Source of the DNA: an uncultured Prevotella sp.
Lineage (GTDB): Bacteria; Bacteroidota; Bacteroidia; Bacteroidales; Bacteroidaceae
Reading direction: 5' to 3'
Assembly (NCBI GenBank): GCA_946999025.1
Contig: CAMQBP010000066.1
Coordinates: 1-9,314 of the forward strand
DNA length: 9,314 bases
The stretch's first letter is position 1. Every line of letters starts with the position of its first letter. The translations under genes were made by a program, and so were the position numbers. This document shows, one piece after another, positions 1-6,700 of this stretch. The notes below the pieces were generated by a model. The model searched no databases. It had not been told where the DNA came from and worked only from the letters and a program-made list of their open reading frames with translations.

Positions 1-2
1 GC

Positions 3-131
3 GATGCCGAGGTTCGCTATCCGACCGACTCAAACCTTTTGGAGGACGGCAGCAAACTGATAGACCGCTTTCTTGGCAGCATGGAGGCTGTATTACTCAC
101 ACCACAAGGTTGTATGAAAAAAATAAATTAG
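3..131 (+). pseudogene. C-terminal part of a DDE transposase, cut by the window edge
   Basis: An open frame runs from the left edge to TAG at 129-131 and gives 42 residues. It opens with DAEVRYPTDSNLL, which resembles the conserved D-x-x-I/V-x-Y-P-T-D-x-x-L-L segment of IS5/IS1182-type DDE transposases, where the first Asp is one of the catalytic acidic residues. In those proteins a long region follows this motif, but here the frame stops about 30 residues later with a tail (LLTPQGCMKKIN) that does not look like family sequence. I therefore read it as a truncated or frameshifted remnant rather than a working gene, although the part left of the window is unseen. Family assignment rests on one short motif and is tentative. 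AT-rich DNA with no inverted repeat that I could recognise follows it. Confidence 0.45.
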
Positions 132-193
132 TAGACTCTAATTAGCTGATTAATAATAAGTTAATTTATAGAACACCTCTTACTTAATAGAAC

Positions 194-619
194 CTACCTA
201 TATAAATCACCCTTTCCCTTTTGCTTAAAGATGAAAGAGTTAAAAATATCCCCAGCGGTTACTCCTATTGAAATGTTTCGGATTTGATATCCTTCATTAG
301 GAAAAACAGTTACATTCATTTTATTTTTCTCAATACTGATAGATATATTGTTATCTTCATATTTTTTGCAATCTATGGATAGTTGGGTCTCTCCAATTTG
401 TTTTCCATTTTCCTGGATAGCATATACCCAAAAATTCTTATAATTTTTGCATGTGAATACATAAGTGTTGCCTGCTTGTGGAACTTCTATATTTTTGTTT
501 TTATTTATATTGCTTATATCATTACTCTCCCAAGCCATAGGATCCCAATCTCCATCCCTGCTTTCACAGGAACAAAGGAAGCCTAATCCTACAATCAGAA
601 ACGCTAAAATATTTTTCAT
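194..619 (-). CDS. Small BACON-like lipoprotein
   Basis: The 141-residue protein starts MKNILAFLIVGLGFLCSC: a short charged N-terminus, a hydrophobic core and a lipobox LCSC with the acylated Cys at residue 18. Cys18 is followed by an acid-rich stretch (ESRDGDWD), which in Bacteroidota is compatible with export to the outer-membrane surface (inference). The mature part begins with WDPMAW, a phrase I associate with small Bacteroidales lipoproteins. It then reads as a single beta-rich domain (TYVFTCKNYKNFWVYAI, then GDIFNSFIFKQKGKG near the C-terminus), like one BACON-type immunoglobulin-like module. BACON domains are often linked to glycan or mucin binding, but no ligand can be named here. The ATG lies inside ATGA, where the TGA closes the frame upstream, so it was probably the second gene of a translationally coupled pair. 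No Shine-Dalgarno sequence is visible. It is markedly AT-richer than clpB. Confidence 0.75.
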   Translation of the reverse strand: MKNILAFLIVGLGFLCSCESRDGDWDPMAWESNDISNINKNKNIEVPQAGNTYVFTCKNYKNFWVYAIQENGKQIGETQLSIDCKKYEDNNISISIEKNKMNVTVFPNEGYQIRNISIGVTAGDIFNSFIFKQKGKGDLYR

Positions 620-843
620 CGCGATATAACAGAATATTCTAGATTATATTTGTAGTAACGTGGCTGCCCATTACGAGTGACCTCATTATCATATATTTCC
701 GGACCACTATTCGTGTCAAAGACTTTACTCAAATAATATCCATTACCCGTTTGCTGAATTTATTTAAGTTGATAAATATGCGTAAAAGTTACACATGTCG
801 TTGGTTTTAGTAGCTTTGTGATGTTCAAAACATTAAGTTCATA
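616..843 (-). pseudogene. Decayed gene upstream of and coupled to the lipoprotein
   Basis: Read on the minus strand, the frame ending at TGA 618-616 is open for 47 codons back to a TAA at 762-760. Beyond that TAA the same frame stays open for another 27 codons, to a TAG at 846-844. The peptide on both sides of the TAA is coherent: a segment ending THIYQLK, the stop, then IQQTGNGYYLSKVFDTNSG and a C-terminus RYYKYNLEYSVISR. Changing the TAA to GAA would give QLKEIQQTG, so a nonsense mutation is the simplest reading. There is no in-frame ATG in the downstream part. The final TGA shares bases with the start of the lipoprotein gene (ATGA), the usual sign of a coupled operon. I do not recognise the family; by context it may be a lipoprotein or surface protein. 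The 5' end cannot be placed, possibly removed by an insertion or deletion near 843. Confidence 0.45.
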
Positions 844-850
844 CTATCGT

Positions 851-949
851 ATGTACAACGTTTATACAAAATTCGTCAAAATACTTGAGATATGCAAGCA
901 ATTCTCTGAAAATCTCGTCAATGAATTGGGTAATGTACTGCTCACATGA
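851..949 (+). pseudogene. Possible N-terminal transposase fragment
   Basis: A 32-codon frame starts ATG at 851 and reads MYNVYTKFVKILEICKQF, then SENLVNELGNVLLT and TGA. The amphipathic lysine-rich start followed by NLVNELGNV resembles, from memory, the N-termini of some Bacteroidales insertion-sequence transposases, in which a PRR-V-P-K-F-type region would normally follow. Here it stops at once. Short open stretches in another frame follow up to about 1012 (for example YRLQRFNINLNVIV before TAA), which would fit a deleted or scrambled element. No terminal inverted repeats could be identified. This could equally be a chance frame. Confidence 0.25.
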
Positions 950-1396
950 TGACATCCATCAAACAAGTCGTATCGGCTACAGAGATTCAATATCAACCTG
1001 AACGTGATTGTTTAAGATTGGTTGTTCTTTTACCAATACACTGAAAATTATTTAGACAACCATCCTGCTGATAATTTGCGTGTAGACAAACAAACTTGCA
1101 TCCATGCGCAAATACGCTGAAAATGGAGAAGTTTGTATGTTGTTGACATACAGCCTGTTGTGTGTGTTGGTTCCAAAATGTACCTGTTGTTGATGTCCTT
1201 TGAGAGCCAAAAGCATTGGGTTAAGTCGGTTATTGGCATGCTTTTGTCTTGCCAGAGCATGCGAATTGCACCTCAAAGTGATGTTACTTGCCGGCTCATC
1301 TCATTGCTTTAAGGGTAAAAGATGTTTTTTCTTGTCAAATTAGTACCTGCATGCATCCTGTAGGCCTATCGTTTTTTTCCAGATTGAAAGTTTTGA
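950..1396. other. Gene-free stretch with only short, unconvincing frames
   Basis: About 450 bases without a supportable gene. Two overlapping minus-strand frames of about 70 codons (1048-1260 and 1052-1276) cover the same DNA, neither has a ribosome-binding site or a recognisable domain, and they end within a few bases of each other. The minus-strand peptide ending SLFVYTQIISRMVV feels familiar as a short hypothetical reading that recurs in Prevotella genomes, so the block could be a dispersed non-coding repeat or the eroded end of a mobile element. That is an impression that only a search can test. Confidence 0.35.
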
Positions 1397-1403
1397 ATGG
1401 TCG

Positions 1404-1418
1404 TTTTAGGGGCTAAAA
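1404..1418. repeat. Short inverted repeat downstream of clpB
   Basis: TTTTAG, three G, CTAAAA: a 6-bp perfect hairpin with a 3-base loop. It lies in the tail region beyond the clpB terminator, close to a second small dyad (GGTGG, five bases, CCACC at 1443-1457). Role unknown; both may simply belong to a dispersed intergenic repeat. Confidence 0.35.
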
Positions 1419-1471
1419 ACAATCAAAAAATTGGACATTTTGGGTGGTCAATCCACCGCCCTCCGTCAAAC

Positions 1472-1504
1472 AAAAATGGGGTACATCCTTACGGACATAC
1501 CCCA
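1472..1504 (-). terminator. Rho-independent terminator of clpB
   Basis: Read on the minus strand, the arms TGGGGTA and TACCCCA (1504-1498 and 1483-1477) form a 7-bp stem. Inside it a 2x2 mismatch is followed by a 3-bp inner stem (TCC/GGA) and a 4-base loop. The hairpin is followed directly by five T (1476-1472). It lies about 100 bases past the clpB stop and points the right way for clpB. A weaker dyad at 1575-1596 (ACAGC...GCTGT, with an inner GGC/GCC) lies between stop and terminator and would be part of the 3' untranslated region. Confidence 0.7.
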
Positions 1505-1602
1505 ATGATAAGTTTTCATGACGTGCCAGCCGTGCAGCTGTTCCCGCACCCTGCATGCTCTGTGGAGATGCGGTACAGCAGGCAAAGGCCCGCTGTGCGT
1601 CC

Positions 1603-4191
1603 TTAATTTTTGAACGTCAGTCCATGGTCATCGGCATCGATGATGATGGGTTTGTCGTTCATTACGTCACCGGCCAGCAGCTTCTTGGACAGGTCGTTCA
1701 AGACGTAGCGTTGAATGGCGCGCTTCACGGGACGGGCACCGAACTCGGGATCATATCCCACCTTGCCAAGGAAGTTGATGGCATTGGGTGTCCATTCCAA
1801 GGTAAAGCCTTGTTCCGACAGCATTTTTTTTACGGCGTTCATCTGCAATTTCACCACGCTGTCAATCTCAGTCTGGGTTAGTGGCAAGAACATGATGGTC
1901 TCGTCGATACGGTTGAGAAACTCCGGACGGATGGTCTTCTTGAGCATTTCCATGACCGTATGCTTGGTTTCTCTCAACTTGTCCTCGCGGTTGTGTGCGT
2001 CGATGCCAGCCATTTGCTCTTGGATGTACTGGCTGCCCAGGTTAGAGGTCATGATGATGATGGTATTCTTGAAGTTCACCGTGCGTCCCTTGTTGTCGGT
2101 AAGCCTACCGTCGTCCAGCACTTGCAACAGAATGTTGAATACGTCTGGATGGGCCTTCTCTATCTCGTCGAACAAGATGACGCTGTAAGGCTTGCGCCTG
2201 ACGGCCTCGGTCAGCTGTCCACCCTCATCGTATCCTACATATCCCGGAGGTGCTCCGATGAGCCGTGACACGCTGAACTTTTCCTGGTACTCGCTCATGT
2301 CGATACGCGTCATCATGCTTTCGTCGTTGAAAAGATATTCAGCCAGTGCCTTGGCCAGCTCGGTCTTACCCACGCCAGTGGTTCCTAAGAAGATGAACGA
2401 GGCGATGGGACGTTTCGGATCATGCAGTCCCGCCCGGCTGCGGCGCACCGCGTCGCTCACGGCTGTGATGGCCTCATCTTGGCCAATCACCCGTTTGTGC
2501 AGCTCGCTTTCCAGATGCAAGAGCTTGTCTTTCTCGCTTTGTAGCATGCGTGTGACGGGAATGCCGGTCCATCGGCTCACCACTTCAGCGATGTCATCTG
2601 CCGTCACCTCCTCGCGCACCATGGCTTCTCCGCCCTGTGTGGCCTTCAGTTGCAGCTTGATGTTGTCGATGTCGTCTTGCAGACTTTTCAGCTTACCATA
2701 CCTTATCTCGGCCACCCGTTCGTAGTTGCCCTCACGTTCGGCGCGGTCAGCTTCAAACCGCAGGTTCTCCATCTCCTGCTTGTCCTGCTGTATCTTGTTC
2801 ACCAAGTTCTTCTCGCTTTCCCACTTCGCCCGGAACGATTGTTCCTCCTCGTGCAGTTCGGCGATGTCCTTGTCGAGTTGTTTAATCTTCACCTCGTCGT
2901 TCTCTCGCTTGATGGCCTCGCGCTCAATCTCCAATTGTTTGAGCTTGCGGGTAATCTCATCCAACTCCTCTGGTACCGAGTCGCGTTCCATACGCAGTTT
3001 CGCGGCGGCCTCATCCATCAGGTCGATGGCCTTGTCTGGCAAGAATCGGTTGCTGATGTATCGCTCTGACAGTGTTACGGCAGCAATACAAGCGTCGTCC
3101 TGAATCCTCACTTTGTGGTGGTTCTCGTACCGCTCTTTCAGTCCGCGGAGGATGGAGATGGCACTCAGCTCATCCGGTTCGTCCACCATCACCGTTTGGA
3201 ATCGCCTTTCCAGTGCCTTGTCTTTCTCGAAATACTTTTGGTATTCGTTGAGCGTGGTGGCACCGATGGCCCGCAATTCGCCACGCGCCAAGGCCGGTTT
3301 CAGAATGTTGGCGGCATCCATGGCACCTTCGCCACCGCCTGCACCCACCAAGGTATGAATCTCGTCGATGAAGAGGATGATTTCGCCCTCGGCGTGAGTC
3401 ACTTCCTTGATGACGCTTTTCAGACGTTCTTCAAACTCGCCCTTGTACTTGGCTCCGGCCACCAATGCACCCATGTCCAGCGAGTAGATCTGCTTGTTCT
3501 TCAAGTTCTCGGGCACGTCACCTCGTACGATACGCCCGGCCAAGCCCTCCACAATGGCGGTTTTACCCGTACCCGGCTCGCCTATTAATATAGGGTTGTT
3601 CTTGGTACGGCGGCTCAATATCTGGAGCACGCGGCGTATCTCCTCATCCCGTCCGATAACGGGATCAAGCTTTCCGGCACGAGCTTCCTGCACCAGGTTC
3701 TTGGCATATTTATCAAGCGCCTGATAGTTTTCGTCACCACTCTGGCTCTGTACCTTCGAGCCTTGTCGCAACTCATCGATGGCTTTGGTCATGTCTTTTT
3801 CCGTACAGCCTGCATCCTTGAGAATACGACTGGCCGAAGAGTTGACCATGAGCAAAGCCAACAACATGGGTTCGAGGCTCACGAACTGGTCGCCAAAGCG
3901 TTGGGACAAATCCATGGTCTTTTGCAAAACCTTGTCGGTGTCATTGCTCAGGTAGGGTTGTCCGCCGGATACCTTGGGCAAATGTTCAATCTCGCTCTGC
4001 GCCAATGCCTCTATCTGAGAAGGATTAACGCCTAACTTTTGAAAAATAAACGTTGTCACGTCCTTCCCTTTGTTCAGCAGGGCGAGCAGCAAGTGAATAG
4101 GTTCAATGGTCTGTTGCCCAGCGTTTTGTGCCAGGTTCACAGCCTCTTGAACGGTTTCTTGTGCTTTAATTGTAAATTTATCGAATGTCAT
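1603..4191 (-). CDS. clpB: ATP-dependent protein disaggregase ClpB
   Basis: ClpB is a cytoplasmic hexameric AAA+ chaperone that, with DnaK/DnaJ/GrpE, pulls polypeptides out of aggregates through its central pore after heat or other stress. The 862-residue product is full length and shows every family landmark. Two Clp-N repeats lie at about 4-145. NBD1 has Walker A GEPGTGKT (204-211), Walker B ILFIDE (272-277), pore loop KYKGEFEER with Tyr249, and arginine fingers in ALERRF (326-331). The coiled-coil middle domain spans about 400-525. NBD2 has Walker A GTTGVGKT (603-610), pore loop GYVGYDEGG (650-658), Walker B VILFDE (671-676), an FLNRID arginine (761) and sensor-2 GARPVKR (818-824). The presence of the M-domain and the absence of a ClpS-type N-domain or IGF loop exclude ClpA/ClpC. 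The start is the ATG giving MTFDKFTIKAQE, the standard ClpB N-terminus, behind an A-rich leader with a weak AAGGA. It is transcribed alone, away from the nucleotidyltransferase. Confidence 0.98.
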   Translation of the reverse strand: MTFDKFTIKAQETVQEAVNLAQNAGQQTIEPIHLLLALLNKGKDVTTFIFQKLGVNPSQIEALAQSEIEHLPKVSGGQPYLSNDTDKVLQKTMDLSQRFGDQFVSLEPMLLALLMVNSSASRILKDAGCTEKDMTKAIDELRQGSKVQSQSGDENYQALDKYAKNLVQEARAGKLDPVIGRDEEIRRVLQILSRRTKNNPILIGEPGTGKTAIVEGLAGRIVRGDVPENLKNKQIYSLDMGALVAGAKYKGEFEERLKSVIKEVTHAEGEIILFIDEIHTLVGAGGGEGAMDAANILKPALARGELRAIGATTLNEYQKYFEKDKALERRFQTVMVDEPDELSAISILRGLKERYENHHKVRIQDDACIAAVTLSERYISNRFLPDKAIDLMDEAAAKLRMERDSVPEELDEITRKLKQLEIEREAIKRENDEVKIKQLDKDIAELHEEEQSFRAKWESEKNLVNKIQQDKQEMENLRFEADRAEREGNYERVAEIRYGKLKSLQDDIDNIKLQLKATQGGEAMVREEVTADDIAEVVSRWTGIPVTRMLQSEKDKLLHLESELHKRVIGQDEAITAVSDAVRRSRAGLHDPKRPIASFIFLGTTGVGKTELAKALAEYLFNDESMMTRIDMSEYQEKFSVSRLIGAPPGYVGYDEGGQLTEAVRRKPYSVILFDEIEKAHPDVFNILLQVLDDGRLTDNKGRTVNFKNTIIIMTSNLGSQYIQEQMAGIDAHNREDKLRETKHTVMEMLKKTIRPEFLNRIDETIMFLPLTQTEIDSVVKLQMNAVKKMLSEQGFTLEWTPNAINFLGKVGYDPEFGARPVKRAIQRYVLNDLSKKLLAGDVMNDKPIIIDADDHGLTFKN

Positions 4192-4246
4192 AATCCTTTT
4201 TTCCTTTCTTTTTTAATTTTTTCTTCATCTGCTTCATGATGTCCAA

Positions 4247-4260
4247 AAGGTGTGCCTTTG
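4247..4260. repeat. Small dyad in the clpB leader
   Basis: AAAGG, TGTG, CCTTT: a perfect 5-bp hairpin with a 4-base loop about 60 bases upstream of the clpB start. With the larger inverted repeat at 4306-4342 it means the clpB leader can fold at two places. No clear Bacteroidota promoter for clpB was found on the minus strand between 4192 and 4480. Confidence 0.3.
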
Positions 4261-4305
4261 TATAGTAATGTGTCAATATGGCGGTTTTGTTATGCCAAAT
4301 TGGCC

Positions 4306-4342
4306 GACAGGCACCTTGCGAAATCCCCTGCGTGTGCCTGTC
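4306..4342. promoter_or_regulatory. Long inverted repeat between clpB and the divergent gene
   Basis: GACAGGCAC and GTGCCTGTC are perfect 9-bp inverted arms separated by 19 bases. The repeat lies about 115 bases upstream of the clpB start and about 185 upstream of the nucleotidyltransferase start. It could be a protein-binding operator with two half sites, or a hairpin in the clpB leader RNA if the promoter lies to its right. It is not the CIRCE element, whose arms (TTAGCACTC) and 9-base spacing differ. No T-run follows on either strand, so a terminator is unlikely. Confidence 0.4.
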
Positions 4343-4423
4343 TGTTCGTGATTTGTTTTGCAATGGAGAGAGGTTTAGTTTCAGCGGGTTGTTGCTTCTA
4401 TATGCGATAAAAGAAGGTGTTTT

Positions 4424-4456
4424 CTTGTGGCTATTAAGCGTTTTTTGCTATCTTTG
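4424..4456 (+). promoter_or_regulatory. Bacteroidota promoter of the nucleotidyltransferase gene
   Basis: A -7 box TATCTTTG (4449-4456) matches the Bacteroidota primary-sigma consensus TAnnTTTG exactly. A CTTG at 4424-4427, 21 bases upstream, serves as the -33 element (consensus TTTG). Transcription would start near 4463, leaving a leader of about 65 bases. The start of that leader carries AGGC-ATC-GCCT, a 4-bp hairpin also found in the promoter region at 6691. Confidence 0.65.
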
Positions 4457-4526
4457 CAAGTGATAGGCATCGCCTGTTTACCCCCAATTGATTTGAACAT
4501 TGATTATCATTAAAATAAAATTGATT

Positions 4527-5438
4527 ATGAAACCAACATTATTACTGCTTGCTGCCGGCATGGGTAGCCGTTATGGAGGATTGAAACAACTTGACGGTTT
4601 GGGACCTAATGGGGAAACCATCATGGACTATTCTATCTATGACGCCATCAAAGCAGGTTTCGGTAAAATTGTATTTGTCGTTAGAAAGGACTTTGAAGAC
4701 GAGTTCAGAGAAAAAGTGTTGTCTAAATATGCAGGACATATTCCTGCCGAAGTGTGTTTCCAGGCCATCGACAAACTGCCGGAAGGATTTACCGTTCCCG
4801 AAGGTAGAGAAAAGCCATGGGGTACCAATCATGCCGTGATGATGGCTGAAGATTTGATTAACGAACCGTTCTGTGTCATCAATTGTGACGACTTCTACAA
4901 TCGGGATGCATTCATGGTGATGGGAAAGTTCTTGGCCAATCTTCCAGAAGGCTCAAAGAACAACTATGCCATGGTGGGCTTCCGCGTAGGCAATACGCTG
5001 TCGGAGAATGGAACAGTGGCTCGCGGTATTTGCGAAAAGAACGAACAAGGCAACCTGACCACCGTTGTAGAACGTACCGAAATCATGCGCGTTAACGGTG
5101 CTGTATGTTACAAAGATGAGCAAGGCGAATGGGTGGCTGTAGACGACAACACGCCCGTATCGATGAACATGTGGGGCTTTACACCCGATTATTTCAAATA
5201 TAGCGATGCTTATTTCAAGGAGTTTCTCTCAGATCCGAAGAACATGGAGAACCTCAAGGCAGAGTTCTTCATTCCATTGATGGTTAATAAGTTGATTCAT
5301 GAGGGAACTGCTACCGTGAAGGTGCTTGACACTACCAGCAAGTGGTTTGGCGTTACTTATGCGGCAGACCGTCAGGATACCGTTGACAGAATTCAGTCGC
5401 TGGTTGACCAAGACGTATATCCTAATCAGTTATTCTGA
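4527..5438 (+). CDS. Predicted sugar-phosphate nucleotidyltransferase
   Basis: This 303-residue enzyme belongs to the NTP_transferase (GT-A fold) superfamily, which transfers an NMP from an NTP onto a sugar 1-phosphate to give a nucleotide sugar. The start LLLLAAGMGSRYGGLKQ (5-21) is the G-x-G-x-R...K nucleotide-binding loop. KPWGTNHA (96-103) lies where the base and sugar contacts usually sit. NCDDFY (119-124) carries the Asp pair expected to hold the metal. The C-terminus has DTTSKWFGVTYAADR, typical of the single-domain Bacteroidota members. An upstream ATG at 4500 would add nine residues (MIIIKIKLI). I chose 4527 because the family motif begins four residues later and the extra residues are AT-rich leader. 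The base and sugar are not determined by the sequence. A hexose-phosphate mutase lies 2.1 kb downstream, but in a separate transcription unit. It has its own promoter at 4424-4456; whether the next gene is co-transcribed is unclear. Confidence 0.85.
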   Translation: MKPTLLLLAAGMGSRYGGLKQLDGLGPNGETIMDYSIYDAIKAGFGKIVFVVRKDFEDEFREKVLSKYAGHIPAEVCFQAIDKLPEGFTVPEGREKPWGTNHAVMMAEDLINEPFCVINCDDFYNRDAFMVMGKFLANLPEGSKNNYAMVGFRVGNTLSENGTVARGICEKNEQGNLTTVVERTEIMRVNGAVCYKDEQGEWVAVDDNTPVSMNMWGFTPDYFKYSDAYFKEFLSDPKNMENLKAEFFIPLMVNKLIHEGTATVKVLDTTSKWFGVTYAADRQDTVDRIQSLVDQDVYPNQLF

Positions 5439-5445
5439 GGGATGA

Positions 5446-5500
5446 GGTTTTGAGTTTATAAGTTTTTGAGTTTTTTGAGTTATTGCGTTTTTAAGTTGGT
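5446..5500. repeat. Low-complexity GAGTTTT-type repeat
   Basis: The gap after the nucleotidyltransferase contains imperfect iterations of GAGTTTT/AAGTTTTT, with no dyad suited to termination. It looks like slippage-derived simple sequence. The 131-base gap otherwise holds only a poor promoter match (TGCCTTTG at 5508-5515, one mismatch to TAnnTTTG). Confidence 0.5.
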
Positions 5501-5569
5501 GGGTGATTGCCTTTGTGCCAAACAACCATCAACTTGAAAACGAAGATATACTGAACGTACATTCGTTAC

Positions 5570-6613
5570 ATGAACATAGACATTTTAGCACCAGAAGAGT
5601 TGGAACTGTTGCGACAACTAATTGCTGATGCTCAACATATTATTATTTGCGGACACAAGTCGCCCGATGGTGATGCACTGGGCTCTTCATTGGCTTGGTG
5701 CGATTATCTGAAAAGCCAGTGTGGCAAACAACCCGCTGTCGTGATGCCCGATGCATATCCCGATTTCTTGCGATGGCTGCCCAACAGCGACCGTATTGTA
5801 CGCTATGACAAGCATCAGGAGGAAGTGAAGCAACTGTTTCAGAAGGCCGACTTGGTGTTTTGTCTCGACTTTGGCAGCACTGGGAGGGTAGACGAAATGC
5901 AGTCCGTACTGGAAGCAAGTCCTGCCAAAAGAGTGATGGTAGATCATCACACCAATGCCGACATGGGTACGGTTTTATCCATATCAAGAACTGATGCCAG
6001 CAGCACCAGCGAACTGATTTTCCGAATGATATGGCAGTTGGGGGGCTTTGAACGGATGACGTGCCAGGGTGCCGTGCCCATCTATTGTGGCATGATGACC
6101 GATACGGGCGGCTTTACCTACAATTCGTCCCGTCCAGACATCTTCTTTATCATCAGTCAGTTGTTGACAAAAGGATTCGACAAGGACAAGATTTACCGCA
6201 ATGTTTACAACAACTACAGCCAGTGGGCCATACGGTTGCGGGGCTATATGATGTCGCAAAAGCTAAATGTCTTCGAGGATTTTCATGCCTCTTATTTTGC
6301 CATCTCCCGTCGTGACATGCGCGATTTCCATTTTGTGAAAGGCGATGCAGAGGGTTTGGTCAACGTTCCGCTCTCCATCAAGGGCATGAAGTTGTCCGTT
6401 TCATTGCGTGAAGACGATCGTAAGGATAACCTGGTGTGGGTGAGCTTGCGTTCGGTGGATGACTTTCCTTGCAATGAGATGGCGGCCGAATTCTTCAATG
6501 GGGGAGGGCATGTCAATGCCAGTGGCGGTCGACTTTATTGCTCTTTGGCCGAGGCTGAAAAGGTAGTTAGGCAGGCATTCATACATTATGAGGATTGGTT
6601 AAAACGAAAATAG
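5570..6613 (+). CDS. DHH/DHHA1 phosphoesterase, NrnA-like
   Basis: NrnA-type enzymes are cytoplasmic, manganese-dependent phosphoesterases that degrade 2-5 nt nano-RNAs and, in many species, dephosphorylate pAp; relatives hydrolyse cyclic dinucleotides or pApA. The 347 residues show the full DHH layout: motif I GHKSPDGDALGS (28-39) with His29, Asp33 and Asp35; motif II Asp100 in CLDFG; motif III VDHH (124-127); motif IV Asp178 in MMTDTGG. The DHHA1 substrate-binding domain follows, with GGGHVNASGG (311-320). The length is normal for a stand-alone NrnA, with no CBS or membrane domain, so a GdpP-type cyclic-di-AMP phosphodiesterase is unlikely. The ATG at 5570 is the only suitable start. It lies 131 bases after the nucleotidyltransferase without a terminator, so read-through transcription is possible. 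Exact substrate preference (nano-RNA, pAp or pApA) cannot be read from the sequence. Confidence 0.92.
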   Translation: MNIDILAPEELELLRQLIADAQHIIICGHKSPDGDALGSSLAWCDYLKSQCGKQPAVVMPDAYPDFLRWLPNSDRIVRYDKHQEEVKQLFQKADLVFCLDFGSTGRVDEMQSVLEASPAKRVMVDHHTNADMGTVLSISRTDASSTSELIFRMIWQLGGFERMTCQGAVPIYCGMMTDTGGFTYNSSRPDIFFIISQLLTKGFDKDKIYRNVYNNYSQWAIRLRGYMMSQKLNVFEDFHASYFAISRRDMRDFHFVKGDAEGLVNVPLSIKGMKLSVSLREDDRKDNLVWVSLRSVDDFPCNEMAAEFFNGGGHVNASGGRLYCSLAEAEKVVRQAFIHYEDWLKRK

Positions 6614-6652
6614 CCAACGCGCGGCAGTTTGTTCCTATCGTCAATAATCTAT

Positions 6653-6667
6653 AAAAGCAAAGCTTTT
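6653..6667 (+). terminator. Weak hairpin after the DHH gene
   Basis: AAAAGC, AAA, GCTTTT gives a 6-bp AT-rich stem followed by GTTTTG. It lies 40 bases past the stop and just before the -33 element of the next promoter. The stem is short, so this would be a weak terminator at best. Confidence 0.35.
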
Positions 6668-6669
6668 GT

Positions 6670-6700
6670 TTTGTCGTTTTCCCGACTTTAACTATCTTTG
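6670..6700 (+). promoter_or_regulatory. Consensus Bacteroidota promoter of the DUF4827-glmM operon
   Basis: TTTG at 6670-6673 and TATCTTTG at 6693-6700, separated by 19 bases, match the Bacteroidota -33/-7 consensus (TTTG, TAnnTTTG) with no mismatch. Transcription would start near 6707, inside the first copy of the 66-base repeat, and give a leader of about 150 bases. The -7 box is itself the left arm of a 7-bp inverted repeat. Confidence 0.75.

Noticed and set aside
1048..1276. Two overlapping 70-74 codon minus-strand frames
   Set aside because: They cover the same DNA in different frames, have no start signal or known domain, and cannot both be real; kept only as part of the gene-free block.
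1236..1558. Four GCATGC palindromes (1236, 1257, 1349, 1553)
   Set aside because: A 6-base palindrome with irregular spacing and no shared flanks; may be chance in this composition.
2650..3588. Long plus-strand frames opposite clpB
   Set aside because: They are antisense shadows of a fully conserved ClpB coding sequence, with no family resemblance of their own.
4178..4363. A 61-codon minus-strand frame upstream of clpB that overlaps its start by 14 bases
   Set aside because: The C-terminal lysine run comes from the A-rich leader, the N-terminal part covers the inverted repeat, and there is no recognisable domain or ribosome-binding site.
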